From NCBI RefSeq assembly GCF_004792685.1, contig NZ_SRXT01000007.1, positions 1 through 64,000 of the forward strand: a stretch of DNA of 64,000 nucleotides. The letters run 5' to 3'. This document shows positions 51,318 to 59,601 of the stretch, in pieces (within the stretch, counting starts at the first letter, position 1; each line of letters starts with the position of its first letter). Below the pieces are notes generated by a model. It was given only the letters and a program-made list of their open reading frames with translations. It had not been told where the DNA came from and did no database searches. The DNA comes from Sphingomonas gei. GTDB taxonomy: Bacteria; Pseudomonadota; Alphaproteobacteria; Sphingomonadales; Sphingomonadaceae. Made by a program: the position numbers and the translations under genes.

Positions 51318-52172
51318 ATGAACAGCCACCCGGAATCGAGCCCCAAAATCAGCCATGATCTCCCCGAACCCGGCGTTCCGGTGATTCGCAACGTGAATTG
51401 GGGAGGACTGCGCACGCTCTATATCAAGGAGGTGCGCCGTTTCTTCAAGGTGCAGCTCCAAACCATCTGGGCGCCGGCGGTCACCACCTTGCTGTTCCTG
51501 GTGATCTTCACCGTCGCGCTGGGCGGCAGCGGGCGAATGGTCGCGCTGCAGGGGCACCAGATCCACTTCGCCGATTTCATCGCGCCGGGGCTGATCGTGA
51601 TGGCGATGCTCCAGAACGCGTTCGCCAATTCGAGCTTCTCGCTGCTGGTCGGCAAGATCCAGGGAACGATCGTCGATTATCTGATGCCGCCGTTGTCGAC
51701 CGGAGAACTGCTCGCCGGGCTGTGCGGCGGCGCGGTGACGCGGGCGTTCTGCGTCGGCGGCGCGGTTTGGCTGGCGATGGTGTTCTGGCCCGGGGTGCAC
51801 GTGATCCCGCAGCATTTCTGGGCGGTGTTGTGGTTTGGCTTCCTCGGCGCCTTGTTCCTGTCGCTGCTCGGGGTGCTGACCTCGATCTGGGCGGAGAAGT
51901 TCGATCATGCCGCGGCAGTGAGCAATTTCGTCGTGGCGCCGCTGTCGCTGCTCTCGGGCACCTTTTATTCGGTCGACCGGCTGTCGCCGACCTTCCAAGC
52001 GATCAGCCACCTCAACCCGTTTTTCTACATCATCTCGGGCTTCCGCTACGGCTTCCTCGGAGTGGCCGATTCGCCGGTGCTCCAGGGCAGCCTGATCATC
52101 CTCGCGCTCGACGCGGCTTTGGGGCTGCTCTGCTACGCGCTGCTGCGCAAGGGCTGGAAGCTCAAGAGCTAA
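51318..52172 (+). CDS. ABC-2 type transporter permease
   Basis: A 284-residue membrane protein with about six hydrophobic helices: TLLFLVIFTVALGGS, FIAPGLIVMAMLQNAFANSS, AVLWFGFLGALFLSLLGVLTS, VAPLSLLSGTFYSVDRL and others. The motif FYSVDRLSPTFQ ... HLNPFFYIISGFRYG is typical of the YadH/NodJ branch of ABC-2 permeases. The ATP-binding partner is not in the window, so it must be encoded elsewhere. The ATG is at 51318; an upstream extension overlaps gcrA antisense and was rejected. Possible substrates are lipids, polysaccharide or drugs. Confidence 0.9.
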   Translation: MNSHPESSPKISHDLPEPGVPVIRNVNWGGLRTLYIKEVRRFFKVQLQTIWAPAVTTLLFLVIFTVALGGSGRMVALQGHQIHFADFIAPGLIVMAMLQNAFANSSFSLLVGKIQGTIVDYLMPPLSTGELLAGLCGGAVTRAFCVGGAVWLAMVFWPGVHVIPQHFWAVLWFGFLGALFLSLLGVLTSIWAEKFDHAAAVSNFVVAPLSLLSGTFYSVDRLSPTFQAISHLNPFFYIISGFRYGFLGVADSPVLQGSLIILALDAALGLLCYALLRKGWKLKS

Positions 52173-52218
52173 GGGCACTCGTCATGGCTCGCAGGCATAG
52201 TCCGCGCCGAAACGAATA

Positions 52219-52247
52219 TTGACGCAGCTGCGACGGTGCCCGTAAAC
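52219..52247 (+). promoter_or_regulatory. Candidate promoter upstream of argD
   Basis: TTGACG (52219-52224) and GTAAAC (52242-52247) are 17 bases apart (TAAACA at 18). A terminator-like hairpin follows at once (52257-52281), before the argD start. Either the hairpin ends the previous transcript or it lies in the argD leader. Confidence 0.35.
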
Positions 52248-52256
52248 ACTCGCTCC

Positions 52257-52281
52257 GGGCGGTCCGGTTGACCGCCCTTTT
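52257..52281 (+). terminator. Rho-independent terminator between the ABC permease and argD
   Basis: GGGCGGTC and GACCGCCC form an eight-base-pair stem with a CGGTT loop, followed by TTTT. It is about 85 bases after the permease stop and 47 before the argD start. Confidence 0.75.
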
Positions 52282-52327
52282 GCGTTTCTGGGACTTCAGC
52301 CAGCTCTCTCGAGGAGGTACCGTTGCC

Positions 52328-53521
52328 ATGCCGATCACGCCGCTCATGCCCGTTTATCCGCGGTGCGGCGTGCGGCCGGTGCGCGGCGAGGGCGTGTACC
52401 TCTATGGCGAGCAGGGCGAGCGCTATCTCGACTTCGCCGCGGGTATCGCCGTCAATGCGCTGGGGCACGGCCATCCGCATCTGGTGAAGGCGATCTCCGA
52501 CCAGGCGGCGACATTGATGCACGTCTCCAACCTCTACGGATCGCCGCAGGGCGAGGCGCTGGCGCAGCGGATCATCGACGTCAGCTTCGCCGACACGGTG
52601 TTCTTCACCAATTCGGGGGTCGAGGCGATCGAGTGCGCGATCAAGACTGCGCGGCGCTATCACTATGTCAACGGCAACCCGCAGCGGCACAAATTGATCA
52701 CGTTCAAGAACGCGTTCCACGGCCGCTCGATCGGGGCGATCTCCGCTACCGACCAGCCCAAGATGCGCGACGGCTTCGAGCCTTTGCTGCCGGGCTTCGA
52801 TTATGTGAAGTTCAACGATCTCGACGCCGCGCTCGCCGCAATCGACGACGAGACTGCGGGCTTCCTGGTCGAGACGGTGCAGGGCGAGGGCGGGATGACC
52901 GCGGGCACGCAGGAGTTCATCCAGGGGCTGCGCAAGGCCTGCGACGAGCACGGGCTGCTGCTGATCCTCGACGAGATCCAGTGCGGCTATGGTCGCACCG
53001 GCAAGATGTGGGCCTATGAGCATTACGGCATCGAGCCCGACATCATGACCGTTGCCAAGGGTATCGGCGCGGGCTTTCCGCTCGGCGCCTGCCTGGCGAC
53101 CGAGGAGGCCGCCAAGGGCATGGTGATCGGCACCCACGGCTCGACTTATGGCGGCAATCCGCTGGCAATGGCGGCCGGGCAAGCGGTGCTCGACGTGATG
53201 CTGGAGGACGGCTTTCTAGAGAATGTCGAGAAGATGGGGGACCGGCTGCGCCAGGCGTTCGAGCAGATGATCCCCAACCACGATCATTTGTTCGAGGAGA
53301 TTCGCGGCAAGGGGCTGATGCTCGGCATCAAGCTCAAGGAGCCCGCGGTGGCGCGCGATTTCGTGGCGCATCTGCGCGACAATCACGGGCTGCTGACCGT
53401 GGCTGCGGGCGAGAACGTGTTCCGCGTGCTGCCGCCCTTGGTGATCGACGAGGGGCATATCGCCGAGTGCGTCGAGCTGCTGAGCGCCGGGGCGCGGAGC
53501 TATGCGGTGGCTGGTGAATAG
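52328..53521 (+). CDS. argD: Acetylornithine aminotransferase
   Basis: A 397-residue class III PLP aminotransferase of arginine synthesis (N-acetylglutamate semialdehyde to N-acetylornithine). Lys244 in MTVAKGIGAGFPLGA binds PLP. Other motifs: YLDFAAGIAVNALGHGHP, FFTNSGVEAIECAIKTARR, LILDEIQCGYGRTGK and THGSTYGGNPLA. The ATG at 52328 follows GAGGAGGT, a near-perfect site. argF and hslO follow on the same strand, the usual alphaproteobacterial order. Confidence 0.96.
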   Translation: MPITPLMPVYPRCGVRPVRGEGVYLYGEQGERYLDFAAGIAVNALGHGHPHLVKAISDQAATLMHVSNLYGSPQGEALAQRIIDVSFADTVFFTNSGVEAIECAIKTARRYHYVNGNPQRHKLITFKNAFHGRSIGAISATDQPKMRDGFEPLLPGFDYVKFNDLDAALAAIDDETAGFLVETVQGEGGMTAGTQEFIQGLRKACDEHGLLLILDEIQCGYGRTGKMWAYEHYGIEPDIMTVAKGIGAGFPLGACLATEEAAKGMVIGTHGSTYGGNPLAMAAGQAVLDVMLEDGFLENVEKMGDRLRQAFEQMIPNHDHLFEEIRGKGLMLGIKLKEPAVARDFVAHLRDNHGLLTVAAGENVFRVLPPLVIDEGHIAECVELLSAGARSYAVAGE

Positions 53522-53661
53522 CTCCCTCTCCCATCGGGAGAGGGAAGGGGCCCGCTCGGCGCAGCCGAGTGGGAAGGGTGAGGGTGACGCACACTTCATC
53601 CCGCCCACCCTCACCCTTCCGCCGCTTCGCGGCTCCCTCCCTCTCCCGATGGGAGAGGGAT
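53520..53661. repeat. Palindromic repeat family D, copy 5, leading into argF
   Basis: CTCCCTCTCCCATCGGGAGA GGGA (53522-53545) is mirrored by TCCCTCTCCCGATGGGAGAG GGA (about 53638-53660). Inner parts GGGAAGGGTGAGGGTG and CACCCTCACCCTTCC also pair. The last GGGAGAGGGA lies just before the argF start codon. Confidence 0.85.
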
Positions 53662-53662
53662 T

Positions 53663-54583
53663 TTGACGCGCCACTTCCTCGACCTGTCGGATGCTGGCGG
53701 CGATGGCGTCGCCGCGATGCTCGCCGATGCGCTCGAGCGCAAGGCAGCGCGGCAGGGCTGGCCCAAGGGCAGGGCGGACGCCGATGCGCCGCTCGCAGGC
53801 CACACGCTGGCGATGATCTTCGAAAAGAATTCGACGCGCACCCGCGTGTCGTTCGACATGGCGATCCGCCAGCTCGGCGGCACCAGCATCGTGATGGACG
53901 CGGGCAGCATGCAGCTCGGCCGTGGCGAGAGTATCGCCGACACGGCGCGGGTGCTCTCGGGCTATGTCGACGCGATCATGATCCGGACCGACGATCACGC
54001 CAAGGTTGTCGACATGTCGAAATATGCCAGCGTGCCGGTGATCAACGGGCTGACCGACGCGTCGCATCCCTGCCAGATCATGGCCGACCTGCTGACGATC
54101 ATCGAGAGCGGCCGCGCGCTGCCCGGCCTCAAGGTCGCGTGGCTGGGCGACGGCAACAATGTTCTCGCCTCGATCATGGAAGCCGGCGGGCTGATGCATT
54201 TCGACGTGGTCGCCGCCTGCCCGCAGGGTTTCCAGCCGAGCGACGAGGATGTCGCGCGCGGCAGGGGCCGCGCGCGGGTGGTAGGCAGTGCGCGCGAGGC
54301 GGTTGAAGGCGCCGACGTGATCGTCACCGATACCTGGATCTCGATGGGGCAGGACCATGCCGAGACCAAGCTCGCCGCGATGATGCCGTTCCAGGTCGAC
54401 GAGGCGCTGATGGCCGCGGCCAAGCCCGGCGCCGCGTTCCTCCACTGCCTGCCGGCGCATCGCGGCGAGGAAGTGGTCGACGCAGTGATCGACGGGCCGC
54501 AGTCGCTGATCTGGGCCGAGGCCGAGAACCGGCTGCACGCGCAGAAGTCGGTATTGCGCTGGGTATTCGGCCAGATCGGCTGA
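53663..54583 (+). CDS. argF: Ornithine carbamoyltransferase
   Basis: A 306-residue enzyme that makes citrulline from ornithine and carbamoyl phosphate. The carbamoyl-phosphate loop is S57-T58-R59-T60 in FEKNSTRTRVSF. DASHPCQIMADLLT (about 134) and LHCLPAHRGEEV (about 271) complete the active site. The start is TTG at 53663 (MTRHFLDLSDAGG), the family N-terminus; the purine-rich ribosome-binding site GGGAGAGGGA is the end of a palindromic repeat. It follows argD and precedes hslO. Confidence 0.96.
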   Translation: MTRHFLDLSDAGGDGVAAMLADALERKAARQGWPKGRADADAPLAGHTLAMIFEKNSTRTRVSFDMAIRQLGGTSIVMDAGSMQLGRGESIADTARVLSGYVDAIMIRTDDHAKVVDMSKYASVPVINGLTDASHPCQIMADLLTIIESGRALPGLKVAWLGDGNNVLASIMEAGGLMHFDVVAACPQGFQPSDEDVARGRGRARVVGSAREAVEGADVIVTDTWISMGQDHAETKLAAMMPFQVDEALMAAAKPGAAFLHCLPAHRGEEVVDAVIDGPQSLIWAEAENRLHAQKSVLRWVFGQIG

Positions 54584-54630
54584 GTTGAAGCGGGGGGCAC
54601 CGGTTCTTATCTGAGCCCGGACCCAGAAAA

Positions 54631-54723
54631 CCCCGTTCGCGCTGAGCTTGTCGACGCGCCGTTCTTCTTTCGCGATGGCGGAGGAAGAAAGGACGGGGCT
54701 TCGACAAGCTCAGACCGAACGGG
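54631..54723. repeat. Palindromic repeat family B, copy 4, leading into hslO
   Basis: CCCCGTTCGCGCTGAGCTTG TCGACG is mirrored by CTTCGACAAGCTCAGACCGA ACGGG, with inner GTTCTTCTTTC/GAGGAAGAAAG. Its final GGGAAA sits eight bases before the hslO ATG and can serve as ribosome-binding site. Confidence 0.85.
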
Positions 54724-54730
54724 AAATGTT

Positions 54731-55651
54731 ATGATCAACACTGCCCCCACCGACCTCGACCGCGTCGCCGGTTTCACCATCCCCAGCCGCCACGCGCGCG
54801 GCCGCGTCGCGCGGCTCGGGCCGGTGCTCGACCGGATTCTGTCGGCGCACGCTTACCCGCCGGTGATCGAGAAACTGCTCGCCGAGGCGCTGACCCTGAC
54901 TGCCTTGCTCGGCGCGACGCTCAAGGGCGGGCAGGGGCAAATGACCCTCCAGGCGCAGGCGCCGGGGGCGATCGTCAACCTGCTGGTGTGCGATTACAAG
55001 GATGGCGAACTGCGCGGCTATGTCCAGTTCGATGCCGAGCGGCTGTCGCAGCTGGGCAAGAACCCGACGCTCAATGCCTTGTGCGCCAAGGGCTATCTCG
55101 CGGTGACCTTCGACCAGGTTACGACCAAGGAGCGCTATCAGGGGATCGTGCCGCTCGACGCGCGCTCGATCGGCGCGGCGGCGGAGCAATATTTCCTGCA
55201 GTCCGAGCAGATCCCCAGTCTGATCCGGTTGGGCACCCGCCGCGACGCGCAGGGCAAGCTGATCGCCGGCGGCCTGTTCCTCCAGCATCTGCCCGAGGGT
55301 GAGGTCGGCCGCGAGCGGCTGCACGTGCGGCTCGATCATCCCGAATGGCAGCATGTCGAGGCGCTGGCGACGACGATGGGTGCCGACGAACTCGCCGACG
55401 CCGGCATTCCGCTCGAGAATCTCGTCTGGCGGCTGTTCAACGAGGAGCCCGAGGTGCGGCTGATGGGCGGCACCGAACTCACCCGCGGCTGCCGCTGCGA
55501 TGCCGCCTATATCAGCCAGGTTCTCGCCAAGTTCCCGGCAGAGGAACGCGCCGAGATGGCCGATGAAGACGGCGTGATCAGCGTTGATTGTGCGTTTTGC
55601 TCGACGAAGTTTCCGCTCAAGCTCACCGATTTTGTTTCACAGCCGTTGTAA
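54731..55651 (+). CDS. hslO: Redox-regulated chaperone Hsp33
   Basis: A 306-residue holdase activated by oxidation. The C-terminal zinc site has C254-x-C256 (RGCRCD) and C287-x2-C290 (DCAFCS), which form disulfides under oxidative stress and expose the substrate-binding surface. The N-terminal core includes LTLTALLGATLKGGQGQMTL and the linker region runs about 180-250. Complete and of normal length. It follows argF after a family B repeat, as is common in alphaproteobacteria. Confidence 0.95.
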   Translation: MINTAPTDLDRVAGFTIPSRHARGRVARLGPVLDRILSAHAYPPVIEKLLAEALTLTALLGATLKGGQGQMTLQAQAPGAIVNLLVCDYKDGELRGYVQFDAERLSQLGKNPTLNALCAKGYLAVTFDQVTTKERYQGIVPLDARSIGAAAEQYFLQSEQIPSLIRLGTRRDAQGKLIAGGLFLQHLPEGEVGRERLHVRLDHPEWQHVEALATTMGADELADAGIPLENLVWRLFNEEPEVRLMGGTELTRGCRCDAAYISQVLAKFPAEERAEMADEDGVISVDCAFCSTKFPLKLTDFVSQPL

Positions 55652-55733
55652 ACGAGCGCGGATTTTCCATATCTCCGGCGAACCGGGCGCAGGTTGGTTG
55701 GGGCACCGTAGTTTGTGCCCGGTTGGGGAGTTA

Positions 55734-56141
55734 ATGATGGTGCTTAAGCGTTTGATGCGCCCGATGATATTGGGAGCGTTGCTGCTGTTCGGCGCGGCCG
55801 GCGCACCCGCCCAACGTAGCGCCGCGCCGAATGCGCTCGGTGGGCTCGAGCATGGCCAATGGCAGCTCAAGAGCGGCGAGGGCGAAGTGCGGCGGCTTTG
55901 CCTGGGCAATCCGGCGACGCTCATCCAGATCATGCACGGCAACAGCCAGTGCGAGCATTTCGTGATGGAGAACACGCATCGCTCGGCGACGGTTCGTTAT
56001 ACCTGCCCCAGCCACGGCCATGGCCGGACGACGATCTCGCTGGATACGCCGCGCGTGGTCAATATCGAGACTCAGGGCGTCGCCAACGGCGCGCCATTCT
56101 CCGAGCGGTTCGAGGGCCGGCGGATCGGTGCCTGCAGCTGA
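55734..56141 (+). CDS. Secreted DUF3617-like protein
   Basis: A 135-residue protein with a signal peptide ending GAAGAPAQ. The start at ATG 55734 has GGGAG upstream; the open extension to 55584 overlaps hslO and was rejected. The mature part GGLEHGQWQLKSGEGEVRRLCL, C-E-H-F-V, RYTCPSHGHGRTTISLDTP and the closing RRIGAC follow the DUF3617 pattern: an ordered set of cysteines (four here) likely forming two disulfides. The function of the family is unknown. No operon partner. Confidence 0.78.
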   Translation: MMVLKRLMRPMILGALLLFGAAGAPAQRSAAPNALGGLEHGQWQLKSGEGEVRRLCLGNPATLIQIMHGNSQCEHFVMENTHRSATVRYTCPSHGHGRTTISLDTPRVVNIETQGVANGAPFSERFEGRRIGACS

Positions 56142-56232
56142 GGCAATGCGGTTACGCTTCGTTAACCTTGCTCGTTTAGAAGTGTCCTCGCTCCTTCGTG
56201 GAGCATTTCCTCTCTGGCAATCTTTCCTAACT

Positions 56233-56257
56233 GGGCCGCTTCACCGCGGCCCATTTT
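56233..56257 (+). terminator. Rho-independent terminator between the DUF3617-like gene and queC
   Basis: GGGCCGC and GCGGCCC form a seven-base-pair stem with a TTCACC loop, followed by ATTTTG. It is about 90 bases after the previous stop and 35 before the queC start. No preQ1 riboswitch was recognised in the leader. Confidence 0.7.
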
Positions 56258-56291
56258 GCGTTGCAGCGCGAAACCGGCTAGCGGCGGGGTC

Positions 56292-56975
56292 ATGACCGAC
56301 AGCGTAGCAGTTGCCCTGATTTCGGGCGGGTTGGATTCGATGGTCTCGGCCGCGCTGGCACGCGAGGCCGGACATCGGCTGCTTGCGCTTTCGATCGACT
56401 ATAACCAGCGCCACCATGTCGAGCTCGCCGCCGCGCGCCGGATCGCGCAGGTGCTCGGCGCCGAACGCCACGTCGTGCTGCCGCTCGACTTGCGGGCGTT
56501 CGGTGGCTCGGCGCTGACGGCGGAGATCGATGTGCCGAAGGACGGCGTGGGCGACGACATTCCGGTGACCTATGTACCCGCGCGCAACACGATCTTCCTG
56601 AGCCTCGCGCTCGGCTGGGCCGAGGCGGCGGGTGCACGCGACCTGTATATCGGAGTCAATGCGCTGGATTATTCGGGCTATCCCGATTGCCGGCCCGAAT
56701 TCATTGCCGGGTTCGAGAAGCTCGCCGAGCTGGCGACCAAGGCCGGGGTCGAAGGCGAGCCCTTCCACATCCGCGCGCCGCTGCAGGACATGACGAAGGC
56801 CGATATCGTCCGCGAGGGCATGCGGCTGGGGCTCGATCTGGGGATGAGCTGGTCGTGCTACGATCCCGCCCCGGGCAGCGTGCATTGCGGATTGTGCGAC
56901 AGCTGCCGGCTGCGCGCGAAAGGCTTCGAAGAGGCCGGCGTTCCCGATCCGACGGGCTACGCGACCGCACCATGA
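56292..56975 (+). CDS. queC: 7-cyano-7-deazaguanine synthase
   Basis: A 227-residue ATP-dependent enzyme that makes preQ0 from 7-carboxy-7-deazaguanine and ammonia in queuosine synthesis. The PP-loop is SGGLDSMVSAALA (residues 11-23). IDYNQRHHVELAAARRIA and VPARNTIFLSLALGWAE are family motifs. The C-terminal zinc site includes SVHCGLCDSCRLRAKGF. The ATG at 56292 is preferred; earlier codons give no family residues. Its stop overlaps the ATG of queE (ATGA), so the two sequential pathway steps are co-translated. Confidence 0.96.
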   Translation: MTDSVAVALISGGLDSMVSAALAREAGHRLLALSIDYNQRHHVELAAARRIAQVLGAERHVVLPLDLRAFGGSALTAEIDVPKDGVGDDIPVTYVPARNTIFLSLALGWAEAAGARDLYIGVNALDYSGYPDCRPEFIAGFEKLAELATKAGVEGEPFHIRAPLQDMTKADIVREGMRLGLDLGMSWSCYDPAPGSVHCGLCDSCRLRAKGFEEAGVPDPTGYATAP

Positions 56976-57604
56976 GCTACGCCGTCAAGGAGATGTTCCT
57001 CACGCTCCAGGGCGAGGGCGTGAACGCCGGCGCACGTGCGGTGTTCGTGCGGTTCGCCGGGTGCAACCTCTGGTCGGGACGTGAGCAGGATCGCGCGGCG
57101 GCGGTGTGCCGCTTCTGCGACACCGATTTCGTCGGGACCGATGGGCTGGGCGGCGGCAAGTTCGCCGATGCGGATGCGCTAGCCGACGCGGTCGTCGGGC
57201 ATTGGGGGGCGGATCCTGAGCGGCGCTTCGTGGTGCTCACCGGGGGGGAACCGATGCTCCAGGTCGACGATGCACTGGTCGACGCGCTCCACGCCCGCGG
57301 ATTTCGCATCGCCATCGAGAGCAACGGCACCTTGCCCACGCATCCGGGCATCGACTGGGTGTGCATCAGCCCGAAGGCCGGCAGCGTGGTGGTGCAGCGC
57401 TCGGGTGACGAGTTGAAGCTGGTCTGGCCGCAGGCGGGGAGCGATCTGGACGCGATCGAAGGCTGGGATTTCGCCCATTTTCTCGTTCAGCCGATGGACG
57501 ATGCCGCGGGAGAAGCCAATATCCGCGCCGCGGTGGCGCTGGTGATGGCGCGGCCGCGCTGGCGACTGTCGCTGCAGACGCACAAGCTGCTGGGATTGCG
57601 GTAA
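56972..57604 (+). CDS. queE: 7-carboxy-7-deazaguanine synthase
   Basis: A 210-residue radical-SAM enzyme that rearranges carboxytetrahydropterin to carboxydeazaguanine. The iron-sulfur cysteines are C31, C46 and C49: C-x14-C-x2-C instead of the standard C-x3-C-x2-C. The insertion is known from other proteobacterial QueE enzymes. Substrate motifs: FLTLQGEGVNAGARAVFVRF and LTGGEPMLQ. QueC, which uses its product, is immediately upstream and overlaps by four bases. queD is not in the window. Confidence 0.95.
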   Translation: MSYAVKEMFLTLQGEGVNAGARAVFVRFAGCNLWSGREQDRAAAVCRFCDTDFVGTDGLGGGKFADADALADAVVGHWGADPERRFVVLTGGEPMLQVDDALVDALHARGFRIAIESNGTLPTHPGIDWVCISPKAGSVVVQRSGDELKLVWPQAGSDLDAIEGWDFAHFLVQPMDDAAGEANIRAAVALVMARPRWRLSLQTHKLLGLR

Positions 57605-57607
57605 TTC

Positions 57608-57638
57608 AACTCCCTCTCCTGATGGGAGAGGGAGTTTC
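57608..57638. repeat. Short family D hairpin (copy 6)
   Basis: ACTCCCTCTCC and GGGAGAGGGAGTT pair around a TGAT loop, between the convergent queE and the following minus-strand gene. It can terminate both transcripts. Confidence 0.75.
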
Positions 57639-57643
57639 GATCG

Positions 57644-58333
57644 CTACCGGGTCGCCACTTGCAGTGCGCCGCATTTTTTCGCCTGGTAGCTGCCCTTGCG
57701 CCAGCATTTGTTGTTGCCGAACGGCGGCAACAGCGGCGTGACGTTCAGCGCCGCATAGTTGACGCTGCGGCGAAACTGTTCGCCCCACGGCGAAAGGCTG
57801 TCGCGGAGTTCGCGCATACGGTTCTGGGCGAGATCGCCAAGCGCGCCGCGACGCGTGAACAACGCATCATGACCGATTGTGGCAGACGTCTGGCAAAATG
57901 TCAGCTGGCCCGAGACAGTAGAAAAACCCGAATAGACACGCGTTCCAAACCGATCGAGTTCGGTTTGGCCTGCCTTCTTGTTCTTGTACGCGCGTGTGAA
58001 ATATTTCTCGAGCGTAACGTATGATTCACGCAGTTCGACTTCGTGATCTTTAAGGATCGCATTGTAATTGCCCAACGTCAGCAGCGTCGGCTCGAACTGA
58101 CATTGCAAGGCAGCGACGTTGAGCGCGGCGCGCAGATTCCATACCAGGGCGGCGCGAAGCTCGGCCGGCGTGGCATCGGGAAGCGCGGGGCCGGTCATGC
58201 CGGGTTCGGCACCCGTCACCCGCGCGCCCGCGAAATCTCGCGATTTGAGGAAGAATTGCGCCGATGCGGGAGCAGCGGCGAACAGGCAGGCCCCTAGGGC
58301 CATGGTCGATACAATACGCGGAACGAGCATCAC
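57644..58333 (-). CDS. Secreted protein of unknown function
   Basis: A 229-residue protein with a signal peptide (LGACLFAAAPASAQ, cleaved near residue 26). The mature part is mainly helical, with AALVWNLRAALNVAALQCQF, a charged segment (EKYFTRAYKNKKAGQTELDRFG) and cysteines at about residues 78, 148, 211 and 222 that could form disulfides. The family is not recognised, though proteins of this size and layout occur in sphingomonads. Convergent with queE. Confidence 0.75.
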   Translation of the reverse strand: MMLVPRIVSTMALGACLFAAAPASAQFFLKSRDFAGARVTGAEPGMTGPALPDATPAELRAALVWNLRAALNVAALQCQFEPTLLTLGNYNAILKDHEVELRESYVTLEKYFTRAYKNKKAGQTELDRFGTRVYSGFSTVSGQLTFCQTSATIGHDALFTRRGALGDLAQNRMRELRDSLSPWGEQFRRSVNYAALNVTPLLPPFGNNKCWRKGSYQAKKCGALQVATR

Positions 58334-58432
58334 GCCCTCTTTTTAGCTGGTTCCACGCGTGGTTAAGGATTTTTGACTCCGCGCCCAAGCTCTTTTTTCG
58401 AGAGCCGCCGCGCGCCGGGGCGGCGCCCAACG

Positions 58433-58462
58433 AAAAGGGCCGCCCGGTTGCCCGGACGGCCC
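58433..58462 (-). terminator. Rho-independent terminator after the Thr-rich lipoprotein gene
   Basis: On the minus strand GGGCCGTCCGG and CCGGGCGGCCC (one G-U pair) form an 11-base-pair stem with a GCAA loop, followed by TTTTC. It is 26 bases beyond the lipoprotein stop. Confidence 0.8.
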
Positions 58463-58487
58463 CTTCAAACACGCCGAAGCGCGATGA

Positions 58488-58751
58488 TTACATCGCGTTC
58501 CCGGTGGTCGTCGTGGTATTCTCGGTGGTGGTCATCGAGGTCGAGTTTGCCTCGGCGCCCATGTTGTCCATCGGAGCAGCCGCGTCGATGTTCGTGACCA
58601 TCGTGTCGGTCGTGGTGACGTTCTCGGTCGGCACGACTTCGGTGGTGTTGGTGATGTTGGTCGACGATTCGTTGCTGGTGCACGCCGAGGCCAGAAGGGC
58701 CGCGCCGGCGATCATCGAACCTGCAACGATCTTGGAAAGGACTGCACGCAT
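58488..58751 (-). CDS. Small Thr/Asn-rich lipoprotein
   Basis: An 87-residue protein starting at ATG 58751 behind GGGAGC. The signal MIAGAALLASAC gives a lipobox with the modified Cys at about residue 24. The mature part is low complexity: Thr, Asn, Glu and Met (TNITNTTEVVPTENVTTTD and MTTTENTTTTTGNAM), acidic and probably disordered. No function is known; such short Thr-rich lipoproteins are seen in sphingomonads. It has its own terminator, so it is probably a single transcript. Confidence 0.75.
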   Translation of the reverse strand: MRAVLSKIVAGSMIAGAALLASACTSNESSTNITNTTEVVPTENVTTTDTMVTNIDAAAPMDNMGAEANSTSMTTTENTTTTTGNAM

Positions 58752-58859
58752 GTAATAGCTCCCTAGATAGTGGATTTGGACAGCGGATGCGCCATTAATA
58801 CCCAAACCGAACTCGACATTAGTCGGTTTAGGGCACGCCCTCAAGACACGATTTGGCCT

Positions 58860-59504
58860 TCAGGCATTCAGGGCGTTCAAAAAAGGCGAAAATGTGACGT
58901 GAAGCGCGGAATCGAACGCGGAGGCGGAGATGCTTTTCCCCAGCGCAGCGGCGCTCGTGACGGGGAATTCGGCGATGCCGCAGGGCACGATGCCGGCAAA
59001 GTGATTGAGATCGGGCGAGAGGTTCACCGCGAAGCCGTGGAGCGTGACCCATTGCCGGATGCGCACGCCGATCGCGCCGATCTTGGCCTCCTGGCCGGCC
59101 TGGTCGAGCGTCCAGATGCCGATCCGGCCGGATGCGCGAAACGCCTCGATGCCGCATTCGCCCAGCGCGGCGATCACCCAGCCTTCGAGCGCGTGGACAT
59201 AGCAGCGCACGTCGCGGCGCCGCTCGCGCAGATCGAGCACGACATAGCCGATGCGTTGGCCAGGGCCGTGATAGGTATAACGCCCGCCGCGGCCGGTCTT
59301 GTGCACGGGGAAGCGCGCGTCGAGCAATTCGGCGGCGTCGGTGGCGCTGGTGCCGGCGGTGTAGACCGGCGGGTGTTCGAGCAGCCACACCAGCTCGCGT
59401 GCTTCGTGGCGCGTGACCGCGGCGGCGCGCGCTTCCATCTCGGCCAATGCCTCGGCATAGTCGATCCGGCCGGGCTCGACCCGCCATTCGATATCGGATG
59501 TCAT
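58860..59504 (-). CDS. lipB: Octanoyl-ACP:protein octanoyltransferase
   Basis: A 214-residue enzyme that moves octanoate from ACP to lipoyl domains, the first step of lipoate synthesis. The motif GRGGRYTYHGPGQRIGYVVL (residues 71-90) and the catalytic pair K141 (KIGAIGVRIR) and C175 (IVPCGI) are present. The ATG at 59504 gives the family N-terminus (MTSDIEWRVEPGRIDY); a start at 59549 adds 15 residues. The gene is divergent from the membrane-protein pair. lipA is not in the window. Confidence 0.93.
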   Translation of the reverse strand: MTSDIEWRVEPGRIDYAEALAEMEARAAAVTRHEARELVWLLEHPPVYTAGTSATDAAELLDARFPVHKTGRGGRYTYHGPGQRIGYVVLDLRERRRDVRCYVHALEGWVIAALGECGIEAFRASGRIGIWTLDQAGQEAKIGAIGVRIRQWVTLHGFAVNLSPDLNHFAGIVPCGIAEFPVTSAAALGKSISASAFDSALHVTFSPFLNALNA

Positions 59505-59601
59505 TGCCGCCGATAGCGCCCGGCGCCAGCTTTTCGCAAGCATTGGCAACGCCCCGGCGCGGGGCTAACACGGCGGCAGTGCGGCGAAGGAACGGGACGA
59601 C

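Noticed and set aside
56142..56291. Possible preQ1 riboswitch ahead of queC
   Set aside because: No conserved preQ1 core was recognised; the leader contains a terminator-like hairpin only.
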